NCBI GenBank assembly: GCA_001598975.1
Contig: BBXU01001074.1
Coordinates: 1-20,251 of the forward strand
Source of the DNA: Parachlorella kessleri
Taxonomy: Eukaryota; Chlorophyta; Trebouxiophyceae; Chlorellales; Chlorellaceae
DNA length: 20,251 nt
Direction of reading: 5' to 3'
Shown one piece after another: positions 1-9,303 of this stretch. Every line of letters starts with the position of its first letter. The stretch's first letter is position 1. The notes beneath the pieces were generated by a model. That model was not told where the DNA came from, searched no databases, and saw only the letters and a list, made by a program, of their open reading frames with translations. The position numbers and the translations under genes were made by a program.

Positions 1-323
1 GGGCGCGCAAAGTTGCGTGGAAAGGAGAGGTGCAGCCAGCCATGGTGAGAGTTGTGCCTGCCTGCGTTTCCCCCGTCGGCCGTTGTCCCTGCGAGCCTAT
101 GAGGCTGCAGGGGGGGGGGGTTTGCCTTGGGACCTTGTTTCTTGGCACCTGCGCCTGCGCTCCGGTGCAAGTTGGTGTGCGTGGCTTGGCCGCCGACCGT
201 GAGTGATCGACACCTTGCAAACATGAAGCCTTCCCACTGCCGTGCACCCGCCCTGCCTGTACCCCACTGGCGTTCTGAAAAGTCCCTGACCTTGCGCGCT
301 ATGTGTCATGACTCTCCTACCAG
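1..323 (+). other. Unresolved upstream part of COQ4 (intron and possible 5' exon)
   Basis: COQ4 homologues have more than 100 residues before the conserved RFVDD stretch, so upstream exons must exist. The first resolved exon begins at 324 after a cag acceptor and needs two bases from the preceding exon. Possible donors can be seen (GTGAGA at 45, GTGAGT at 199), but none joins to a peptide that I recognise as COQ4. Most of this stretch is therefore probably intron, and the true 5' exons probably lie before the window. A run of 10 or more G occurs near 111-120. Confidence 0.5.
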
Positions 324-1617
324 GTTTGTGGATGACCCGGAGCTGGCGTACATTGTGGAGCGTGCCCGCCAGGTGCATGACTTCTGGCACGTGCTCTTCA
401 ACTGCCACACCAACGCATTCGGCGAGGTGGCGCTCAAGGCCGTGGAGTTTGTGCAGGTGAGTCGGGGAGGACTTGTGATGATGGCCATCAGCTGGTGGTT
501 GGGGAGGCTGAGCAAAGTGGTGCGCGCTGCTATTTGTTTGGCAGATGCTCTCAGTCACTGAATACGACAATCACATAGTTGCCCCTGGCCGGCCTCTATG
601 TCCGAACCAGTGAAATGCCAGCTTACTGATGGAGTGGTGACAGCCAGACAGCAAGCTGGCTTCACTTGTCAACTATATCGATCATTCCTCACCACCTCAT
701 CCTCTGTTGCCGCCCCATTTGCGCTGACAGACGGGCATGCCCATGACGGGTCTGGCGGTGTTGGCGGGGGAGTGGCGGCTCAAGCCCGAGGACCGGCGCC
801 AGTTGAACAGCATCTACCTGCCGTGGGCGCTGCGGGCGGGCACGCGGGCGGCAGACCTCATGTGCATCTACTACGAGAAGCACCTGCATGTGAGTGCGTG
901 GCAAGTGTGAGTGCGTGGCAGGGGTACAGCCTGCAAGTCCTGGACAGCACCATTAGGTTGTCCTCCATGTGAGAGCCCTCGTTTGCCTGGCTGCCTGGTG
1001 GGCAGTGGAAGGGGAGAGCCGTGGGGGAGCTTCACGCAGCTGAGCTGCCCGCCCAGCTGGGGTTATGACTGCTGCAAGGGCAAAGCGCACTGGCCCTGCA
1101 TGTGTGTGGCAGTGTGTGGGTGTTGCCTTGCAGGTGGGTGGGTGTGGGTGTGTGTGTGTGGCTGGGGCCTTGCCGGTGGTGAAGGCTTGCCCTGAGATGC
1201 ATAATGGAGGTTGCATGGGCCAGCCAGGCTCGCCAGCACGCCATCCTGTGCAGCGCTCTCTTGGGTGTGCATGTGGTCCCCGTTCCCGGCTGGCGCCCTC
1301 AGCACCTCCACCCCGCCCAGGGAACCATGCAGAGCTCACGTCCACTGGCCTGCATGCATGTGTGCACGTGCCGTGTTGCAAAGCGCGCATGCACTGGCGT
1401 GTTGCAGGAGGATTTGGAGGAGGTGCGGCAGCGCTGGCGCATCAATCCCGCGCCGGAGAGCCCCCAGAACGACCCCTCCCGCTCCCGCGGCAACCCCGTG
1501 GCACCCAGGGCCCCGCCGCCGCCCCCTGCCCACCACCACCAGCAGCAGCAGAAAGCGCAGGAGGGAGGGGGAGCGCAGCAGCCGGGTGGGACAGACCACC
1601 AGGTGGGGTTTGCCTAG
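324..1617 (+). CDS. COQ4: Ubiquinone biosynthesis protein COQ4 homologue, 3' part (5' partial)
   Basis: COQ4 is a mitochondrial inner-membrane protein (matrix side) that organises the coenzyme Q synthesis complex; recent work also gives it a role in C1 decarboxylation/hydroxylation of the quinone head. Three exons are resolved: 324-456, 731-889 and 1408-1617 (stop TAG 1615-1617), with GT-AG introns and phase-0 joins at 456/731 and 889/1408. Exon one encodes FVDDPELAY and the family metal-binding motif HDxxH-x11-E (HDFWH, with E after 11 residues, from 376). Exon two encodes TGMPM and then a YLPWALRAGTRAADLMCIYY stretch matching the conserved 'PWA...G..A..L...YYE' region. Exon three starts EDLEEVRQRWRI, as in the family C-terminus, then adds a tail of about 50 residues rich in Pro, His, Gln and Gly that the family lacks. 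A possible further donor (cag|gtgggg) lies just before the stop. The family call is secure; the N-terminal half is missing. Confidence 0.93.
890..920 (+). repeat. Tandem duplication of the COQ4 exon-2 5' splice site
   Basis: The 14-base unit GTGAGTGCGTGGCA occurs at 890-903 and again at 907-920, a 17-nt period. The first copy is the 5' splice site that keeps the reading frame into exon three. Confidence 0.8.
1100..1165 (+). repeat. GT/GGGT-rich microsatellite in a COQ4 intron
   Basis: Low-complexity tract of TG dinucleotides and GGTGGGTGGGTGTGGG, inside the 518-nt intron between COQ4 exons 889 and 1408. No coding potential. Confidence 0.7.
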
Positions 1618-2518
1618 GACACACACATGGTAGGAGCCGCCGTCGCTTCAGACAGCAGGCGCTGCAGGATGGCGGCTGTGAGCTACCAGGTTGGAGGGGC
1701 CGAGGTGTTCCTAGCCCTCCGGGCCGGCTTGGGCGGGAAGTGGGGACCTTTTGAGGACATGCTTGTACAACCCGCGGGTGCCTGCATCTCGTCATGCAGT
1801 TGATGTGCTGTGTTGGTGGGTGGTATGGGATGTCCATATCTGCACAGGTTGTTTCCCTAGCAGGCTTGGCAGAGCGCTTGGCATAGACGCATGTCAGGGT
1901 TCATGCTGGTAGTGCAAATTTCGAGGTAGTGGTGTGAAGGCTTTGGTGTGCCGTCTATGTTGTTGGCACTTGACCGACCGTACGTGTGGTCTAGAAAGAT
2001 GCAGCGATACAGTGTTATTACACTTGCCACAAATCTACCATGCATACACTAGCTTGGGCATGCAGCTTGCAGGCATGTGCGTTTCTGCCAGCAGGGAATG
2101 CGTGACACATGTGGTGGGCTCGCAAGAAAATACAGGACTGAGTACAAGAGGCATAGACTTGTGCTCCACATAAATACATAGCAAGCAGCCTACAAAGCTG
2201 CTTTATATTTGACACACCCCTGGCACACAGCGCTAGTGCATGTGGCGCTCGCATGAGCAGATGAGGGGCCGATGGCTGTAGCAATACTCGCACAGGCGAT
2301 TTTCTCACAAGCTCACTTGCAGCCACTACTAGCAGCTACTTTCTCAGAAGCTTTCCTGGGCAGCAAACAACTCAAGAAGTGCTGCCAGCGCCAGCCACTT
2401 TAGCAGCACCTTCTCCACCCCCGCCTCCCCCCACTTCCTCCCGCAATCTGCCCTAGGAAAGCTAGCTTGAAGGGAAGAACAGCAAAGGCCCTTCCTGTGG
2501 GGATGCGTGTGTGTGGCC
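1618..2518. other. Convergent 3' region between COQ4 and the esterase-like gene
   Basis: This region holds the 3' UTRs of COQ4 (+) and of the erythromycin-esterase-like gene (-). I found no further coding exon. No TGTAA occurs on the + strand here, so the COQ4 poly(A) site is not identified; on the - strand a TGTAA is present at 2022-2018. The two transcripts may overlap in antisense. Confidence 0.6.
2018..2022 (-). promoter_or_regulatory. Candidate TGTAA poly(A) signal of the esterase-like gene
   Basis: TTACA on the + strand reads TGTAA on the - strand, about 500 nt after the stop codon at 2519. UGUAA is the usual chlorophyte polyadenylation signal, placed roughly 10-15 nt before cleavage. 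It is the first copy downstream of the stop on this strand. Confidence 0.5.
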
Positions 2519-5137
2519 TCAAAGCCCGTAGGGGTAGGTCTCGGGGGCGTCCTCCCTGCACCAGTCCACGGAGGAGCAGCACGCTCCCGCCCACTCACAG
2601 TCTGTGTGCCCCAGCAGAAGGGAATGATACCCCCGTGTGCCCTCTGCAGCTGAAGCTGCAGTCACTCCTACAAAAGCCCCCAATGCACGGTGCAATCTCA
2701 AGCCGTCATCAGCCTGCAAGGAGCGGTACCCATCACGTACCGCAGTAACATGCACACCCCACCGATGAAAAACACTTGGCGATCTGGCCAGCGCCAGACA
2801 GGGGTTATGTGCAATGGCTTGCAGCACCAGCTGACGTGGCAGGCCGCTCACCTGGCCTCCCGCTCTGTCTCCCATGCGCCCGTGAGTTCTAGGGGCCTTA
2901 GGGCTGCAGGCAGGCACAGCAGGCACAACACTTGCATGCAGCAGGCGGGATTTAGTAGCTGCATGCAGAGCCCAACCACACACACAGCTTCCCAGCACTG
3001 GTATTGGGAGGGTTTGTCGGTCGCTCCACAGTCCTGGTGCAGCCACGTTGCCACACAACCCCGGTTGATGTAACCAGAGTTCACTCGCAGCCCATGCCTC
3101 GCCCGCTCCCCTTCAGAACCCCAGTGAGTAATGTGACACATTGAACGTAGCAGCAGTCACAGCAGCGCCCGAGCCGGAGAGGCGCCACCGCGTGTACCGG
3201 CGCGGTACGGCCGGACCCTGGCAGTGTGTGGGGTGAGGCCGTGTCCGCCCACCTTGCGTTCTGTCCAGGTGTATCACCATGTCAAACTGCCTCGGCAGCT
3301 CACAGTAGAAGTCTGCAGGCCATACAAGCAACACGGGTTCTCCTGCCTGCCTGGGGTTGAGAACCAAGGCTGCACAGGGCTGAGCTGCTGCGGCTTGAAT
3401 GGCAGAACCGCTGCATGCCAACCCAACTGGCGGAGGCTGCTTCAGCCACCAACTTCACCATGCTGACAAACTTCAGTTACACTGAACACAGCTCCAAGGC
3501 ACATCAGGCAAAGCATGGGTTTCTAGGATGCCACCCCCCACATGCTTGCCATGACACACTACCACAGCACCATGGACTCACAGTGGCTCTGCCGCTCGGT
3601 GCTCGGCCTATAGATCACCCCAATCGCCCGCTCCAGCATGGGCCCTGCACACGCACCATGGCAGTGATGTCACTTACAGCTCCCTGGGTAGACCCCCCCT
3701 GGGTCCTGGGTCCTGGTGAAAAAAGGACACACCCGGTGCCTTGTAAGCTGTGAGGACAAGGATACCTGCATCCTCGTGGATACTAGCTGTCCAAGCCGCA
3801 AATGACCACTTCCGCCAGGTTGCTCCTGGCCCGCGATCCCCCACGTCCCGCCCCCTGACCCTTTTCATCCCTTTTCCTTCCACTCGTCCTCTATCCCCTG
3901 CCCCCACCCACCCGCCAGCGCTTCCCGCAGCTCCTCCGGCCCCCCTCGCAGGTCCAGCGCAAATCTGGGCAGCCCCGCCGAGTGCAGCACCGCCTCGTAG
4001 CTGCCGGCCATGCTGGGCCGCACCGCCTTCAGCTGGACGGGGGAGTCCCACTCGTCCGCGGCAGCCACCGTGCCGGTGTGGGTGGTGAAGCCGATGCTGA
4101 CGACCTGCAGGGGAGGGGAAAGTACTCCCAGTGAGTTGGGACAGGGTGGAGGCAGGCAGGCAGGGAGGTTGCCGGTAGCGATGGGAAGCAGACGGTGCCC
4201 TGTGGGGTGAGTGTAACCTCTCCACCTAGTGAGGCGCGGCGATGTGCACCTGAACCTGTCTCCAGCGTACTCAACCCTAACCCCGACGACATGCAGTCAA
4301 GGTCACATAACAACCGTTCAAAGAGGATGATACTACCCACAGGGTCGACCGCAGCACCCCGCCATCTGTCTCCCCGCACCTTGTCAGGTCCGTAGGTCTC
4401 TCGCATCAGCTGCCCGATGTTCAGCTCCCCCCTGCGCTGCCCCATGTCTGTGGCACGAGCGTCCCCCAGGTGGCTGTTGTGTGCCCACAACACCTGCAGG
4501 CACGCACGCGCGCACGCACGCACGCACGCACGCATGGTGACCATGACTCATACCCCACTTCTGCCCCTTTGAGATGACCAGCGCAGTACGAACGGTGGCT
4601 GCCCCCACCCCCAGGCATGATGCCTTGGTGTAGGCATGGCATGCCACCTAGTATTGTGCGCTGAAGCGGCCAAGGCAGCGCACAATACAAAGTGCTAACC
4701 CAGTAGTCCACCTTGCAGGCCCGAACAGAGCCAGCCACCCACCCACCCACCCACCCACCCACCCACCAGCTTGGGGTGCTCCACCCCCCTCTGGGCCAGG
4801 TGCTCCTCCACCGCCTGTACTGTGCTGAGGAAGTGGCGGTCCCGCAGGTTCCAAGTCAGCTCTGCAACGAGGCAACCCAGGTCCCCTATCAACGCTCCCA
4901 GACTGAACACTGAGCCGGTACACTAAGCGGTTTCCTCGGCCAGCCGCTGGCTGCTGGCCCGACTTCGTGGCATGGAAAGTAGGGAGCAGGTAGCAATAGG
5001 GGACAGAGAGGCCGGCAGCCAGGTGAGGTCTCACCGTCCCCAAAGAACATGGATCGGTAGTACAGCTCAGCCCCCTTCACCACGCTGGCGTTACACCTGG
5101 CCTGCAGCAGCAGCAGGAGCAGCAGCAGTGCAGCAGC

Positions 5138-5174
<37 letters not shown>

Positions 5175-8100
5175 CATGTGGGTCGGGGCCGGGGCGGCGG
5201 CGCAAGCCAAGTGGGGTGTTGCGTGGGTACGGCCAGGGCAGGTCTGCCACGACTTTGACGGGTGCCATGCCTTAGCGGTCCTCATACCACCAAGAGGGCG
5301 TGGACACCCGGATGGATGGGGCGCCCTGGACGTATGCCTCCTGCCAACGCACATGGAGTGCCAGCTCCTCTACATCACCCCACAGCCAGCCGCCACACTC
5401 CTTTGAGATACACACCACCCCACAGCCAGCCAACCCCTTCCCTTTCCAGGATACACCATCCCAAGGCAAGCCCCTCTGCCGAGCTTGCCTGGAATGCCAG
5501 CTCCTCCCCCAGCACCCCGTCCACCTCGTCCGCGTGCCTCCCCACCCGCCGCATGACGTCGGTCAGCACCGCCACCGCCGCCTCGGCGCAGGAGGGGGCC
5601 CTGCCCACCCCCACGGCATAGGCGTACTGCAGGGGCGAGGGGTGTACTGCACAGACTGCAGCCTCAGGCAATTCAGAAGGATTTATGTAAAGAAACCAAC
5701 AGCAGCCGTATGGCGAAGCCCAACCTAATCGAAAATGGGGAGCCACTAAGACTGTCAGGCCTCACCTCCTCTAGGAGGCCCCAGCGCAGCAGCAAAACAT
5801 TTCGAACCAGTGAGCGGGTACAGCATGTGTGGCTAGCTGGGCACACCCTCCTCAAAGCTGAAAAGCTGGCTGGCACGAGTCAGCTGGAGACCAGTGTGCC
5901 CTCGCAGCACCTCCTTATCACTCACCGCCATGGTGTCGGCACCAAACCTGCACAGAAGGGGCACCAGGGCATCAGCCAAGCAGCACACCCAGGCCTCGTC
6001 CGATAGGCAAGCAAATTTGTGTGTTGTGTTGTGTTGTTCGGAGTTGCTCTCAAAACTCCAGGCGGGCAGGCTAGCAGGGCGTGCGCTTGCTGCACTGCCC
6101 AGCAGCGATACTAAGGTCCCAGTGGGTGTACCATGCATGCCAGAACCACCTTGCAGCATGGGGCTGTCCACCACTAACTCACACCTAAGCAGCCGGCTCA
6201 CCCACAAGGTTGTACCAAGCAGACTCTCGCTCATAAGCACCATCAGGTCATCCGCACTAGGCTCACCCCACCAACCCACTTGTCAAAGCAGCGGTAGCGC
6301 GACCGGGCCGTGGCGGCAGCATCTGGGTCCACCTTTTCTAGGTACTCTATCACCTTGGCCGCAGAGGAGTGAAGCGAGTAGACGTCCATGCCTACAGCAG
6401 GGGCCGCAGGCTCTCCTCCTTAGTGTGCGGAGGTCACCCGCAACTGGAGGGCGGCGCCCCTGGCAGCAGCAGTGTGCAGACAAGCAGGCCAACAGTAGGG
6501 GGTTGGGTGGGGCCGGGGGCATGGTGGACCGGGCATCATAGCAGCTGCACCGCCTCAGGCTGCCCAGTCAATCGAGTGCTCAGCGGACGCACCAGGGCAG
6601 TGTGAGCGGAAAACTATTCGCATCCTGCCCCACAGCCATTGATAGCACGCCCCCTTAGAGTGGGGGACTGGCTCTTACCATAGAACCCGACCCCATGCTG
6701 CCGCCGGCCGTCTGGCGGGATGGCGGCGTTGTGCTTTCTGAGTCGGTCCAGGAAGTCAAGCATCACGGTGTTGCGCCACATCCAGGTGGGGAAGCGCTGC
6801 GCACACAAATGCACAACGAATTTTTCTTATGTAACGGTGTTCATACATTACGAGTTCTTCTTTTTGGTCGGGGTTGTTAGCATATATAATAAAATAACTT
6901 CGGGGCGACGACTGGTTCATGCAGAAGAAGAGGTTGTGGGTGACATGCGCACAGATATAACTGACAGGGCCGCTACTCGTTTCCCATCAAACCTACGCAC
7001 AGCAAGATGGAGGGCAGGGCAGCTTGCACCGCCAATGAAACGGCTATATCAGCCAGGGAGGAGAGTCTCCTCCTGTGTACCATAACAGGATCTTGCCAGA
7101 ACTGACTGCCTATTCATGGGGAAGGTCTCCTGGCAGGGCAAGGTGGCCGCCTCAGTAGCCCCAGCCAGTGTTACTCGCTGCAACAGAGCCTCCCAATCAG
7201 CAAACATACCATAAGAACGCCCCTCCCCTTCTCCACAACTACACGCACCGCCAGGCAGCCCTGCCTCGCTTGCTTGCCTTGAACTCCCCCAGAGCCTGGT
7301 CAGCTGTGGCATCCTTGGACAGACCCCGCGCGTACAGGTTGGCACGGAAAGCGTCGGGGAAGTCCGCCTCCACAACCACTGCACACACCCCACACAAATC
7401 CAACTTACACAAAGCGCGGCGCAGACCTCTACTTGCGCCAGGAAGCAGTTCAGTGAGCGCAAGTGTGCAGCCTCCAAAGGCGGCTGCTCAAGAGGGGGGA
7501 CGTCTCTCTCAACCAGGAAACGGACAGGCCCCCGGAAGTCAAGGATGCCCGGGGGAGGGGTGTGCCACTGCCCCAGGCAACAGCAAACTGGTTCTCAGGC
7601 GGCAAGCATGCAATACCTCAAGCTGGTGCACTGAAGGAATGGTACAGGGTCGCCACACGGACCCCCCTCTTTCTCGCCCGTCTTGGGCGTGGCTAATTTA
7701 CATGGATGCTCTCGCTTGAGGGTTTCCTAGTTACCTTGCCAATAAGGGCGTTTAGGGACTTTGCGGACTTCGTGCAAGGCCAAAGGGGACCAAGCAGTGC
7801 GTCACATACTGAACATACCAGAGACATACAAGAAGCTTCGTTGTCACATCCTTACCTGCACTGAACCCACGCTCCTTGACTAGCAGTTGTGTGATGTCGG
7901 CACGCATCTGATAGAAGTCATGGGTCCCATGGGAGGCCTCACCCAACAGGACAAACTGCAGGGGTGGCACATGCACACAGCCGGGTGGGTTGCGTCTCTG
8001 CTGGCAACCGCTCTTCAAGCCAAGCCACCAATGCTCAGTTACAGTGCCCCATCTGTTATGACAACAAGAAAATTAAAGAAACCTGGGAGGCCGATGCGTT

Positions 8101-8577
8101 ATTGTCGTCAATACTGCTTGCCAGACATTCCCAGGTTGCCGCAATCCCCTCAAATATGGTGTGGCTTACCTGGGCATCGGGGCTGATGCGATCAAGCACC
8201 TTCCGTGCCAGAGAGTTCTGCTCGTCAGGCACAATAGCATTGCTCTGCACAGCCAGAGACACCCTTTGAACCGCTGCCTTTGCTGTGCCTACAACCCAAG
8301 GCTACTCCGCAAGTTATGCAGACGATGCCACGACCACCACCATGACGGTATCAGTCTACAGCCTCTGCCCACACGTAAGCTGACTTGGGGAACAATGAAC
8401 ACAACCAAAAGGTGCGGTCTAGGGGCTTGTATAGGGGCCACAACTGTGGTGCGCTTGTGCCAAACACCTCCCAGGTCCACCCCCCCTCCTGACCTTGGAA
8501 CCTTCATCAGCACTTGCCTGCACTAGCCGGGTTCGCTTGGCATCCTCGGCTCCGGGTGAGGAGGCGCGGCCCGCCAT
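2519..8577 (-). CDS. Erythromycin-esterase-family (Ere-like) protein, 15 exons, 466 aa
   Basis: Exons (- strand): 8577-8518, 8244-8170, 7955-7856, 7378-7278, 6796-6679, 6391-6280, 5947-5926, 5626-5489, 5101-5035, 4861-4767, 4493-4380, 4104-3912, 3644-3582, 3312-3253, 2601-2519. All phases agree and the total is 467 codons. Family marks in order: [13 protein letters not shown] (E51, H54), [11 protein letters not shown] (E82), [70 protein letters not shown] (H301, H304), [28 protein letters not shown], and the C-terminal [11 protein letters not shown]. The residues used for catalysis in bacterial Ere enzymes (Glu/His of GEASH, the second Glu, His of AHNSH) are all present, so an active hydrolase is likely; the algal substrate is unknown, and macrolide resistance should not be assumed. 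Three introns are GC-AG. Weak points are the start (a hydrophobic stretch continues in frame upstream of the ATG) and the join to the last exon across a 651-nt intron. Confidence 0.92.
4501..4533. repeat. (CGCA)n microsatellite near a 3' splice site
   Basis: CACGCACG repeats occupy the end of the intron just upstream (on the - strand) of the esterase-like exon that starts at 4493, separated from it only by the short acceptor CCTGCAG. Confidence 0.8.
4735..4766. repeat. (CCCA)n / (TGGG)n tract at a 5' splice site
   Basis: About seven CCCA units. On the sense (-) strand the intron after exon 4861-4767 begins GTGGGTGGGTGGG and continues as a GGGT array, so the donor itself is the first repeat unit. 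Four or more G3 runs with one-base loops predict a very stable quadruplex in the pre-mRNA. Confidence 0.85.
5102..5171. repeat. Imperfect (CAG)n / (CTG)n trinucleotide repeat
   Basis: A roughly 70-base CAG tract with a few interruptions (GGAG, GTG, CGG). On the sense (-) strand of the esterase-like gene it is a CTG tract ending in CTGCAG, which is the acceptor of the exon starting at 5101. The repeat therefore replaces the polypyrimidine tract. Confidence 0.9.
6818..6910. other. AT-rich island inside an intron of the esterase-like gene
   Basis: This part of the 481-nt intron between exons 7278 and 6796 is strikingly A/T-rich (for example TTTTTCTTATGTAAC and CATATATAATAAAATAAC), whereas flanking introns are GC-rich. 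I recognise no gene in it. It could be an organelle-derived insertion or a decayed mobile element. Confidence 0.5.
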
Positions 8578-9303
8578 TATGGCGGTACTAAGGGAGCCGA
8601 GGAGCCCCAGACCTAGCCCGGCAACTGCTGCAGCGCGGTACGGCCCTGCGGGCACGTGGTACAAACGCACAGAAGGTGGCAGCTGGGGATCAATTCCAAG
8701 GTTGAACTGCTAGCCCAGCTCGCAGCAAGGGTTATCAGTGCCGTGCCCGCAGGCGAGCTTCCAAACTGCTTTCTCAATTTTGAAGCACCTAGCCAGAGAG
8801 CCAAATGCTCACTGGCAACCGTGGGAACATATCTTTGGCAACAGCAGTTAAAAGGGTTGTATGCCTGCAGGCTGCAGCTGGGGAAGCCTCCAGTGTCCAG
8901 CAGGATGCTCCCCTCAAGCAACGTAGCCTTGCTGGCGCCTTGGAAGCACCAATGCCTGTCCAAAACCTTGCCACGCCGCAACGATCGTGACATCGCACCA
9001 CTCACTCTTGCCCAGGTATACCGTAGACGCCCTGAGGTGCAGTGGGCAGTGGAAGTCGTCTGCCTTGCAGGTGCGCAGGTCCAGACAAAACCCATGAAAT
9101 GCATGCATCACATGCTGTTGCTCACAGTGTGCTAACCTAGCGTCAATGTGGCCTCCCTCGGCTTTCGCGCCTGGAACTGGTGCCACGCCAGCAAGACGGC
9201 AACGCAGGCGCACCACGCCTGTGTCGCCAGGGGTAAAGTCTTCAGATAGCTGCTCATCGCAAACGCATAGGTGGTAGGTCGTACAGCAAGATTCATCGAC
9301 GTC
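8578..9303. promoter_or_regulatory. Divergent upstream region shared by the esterase-like and BTB genes
   Basis: These 726 bases separate two divergent start codons and must contain the promoters of both genes if both starts are correct. No TATA box or operator can be named. On the - strand, 8706-8578 continues the esterase-like reading frame (VRLYHVPAGPYRAA followed by a Gly/Ala/Leu-rich hydrophobic run) without an ATG, so part of it may be coding once joined to an upstream exon. Open frames at 8914-9279 look like chance. Confidence 0.5.

Noticed and set aside
3113..3312. Alternative C-terminus of the esterase-like protein by reading through the donor at 3252 to a TGA at 3113.
   Set aside because: The read-through peptide has no family features, whereas the exon at 2601-2519 gives the conserved [11 protein letters not shown] ending in the right phase. 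It may exist as an intron-retention form.
4972..5406. + strand frame encoding a poly-Gln run.
   Set aside because: It is the CAG repeat read on the strand opposite to a well-supported gene; nothing beside it is conserved.
7168..7719. 183-codon + strand frame across introns of the esterase-like gene.
   Set aside because: It crosses two well-defined antisense splice sites and reads as low-complexity sequence without any recognisable motif.
8914..9279. Open - strand frame with a passage reading VVRLRCRLAGVAPVPGAKAE, possibly a further gene or a 5' exon of the esterase-like gene.
   Set aside because: Faintly nuclease-like, but no matching continuation, no convincing start codon and no conserved family motif. 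Frames of this length arise by chance throughout this GC-rich window.
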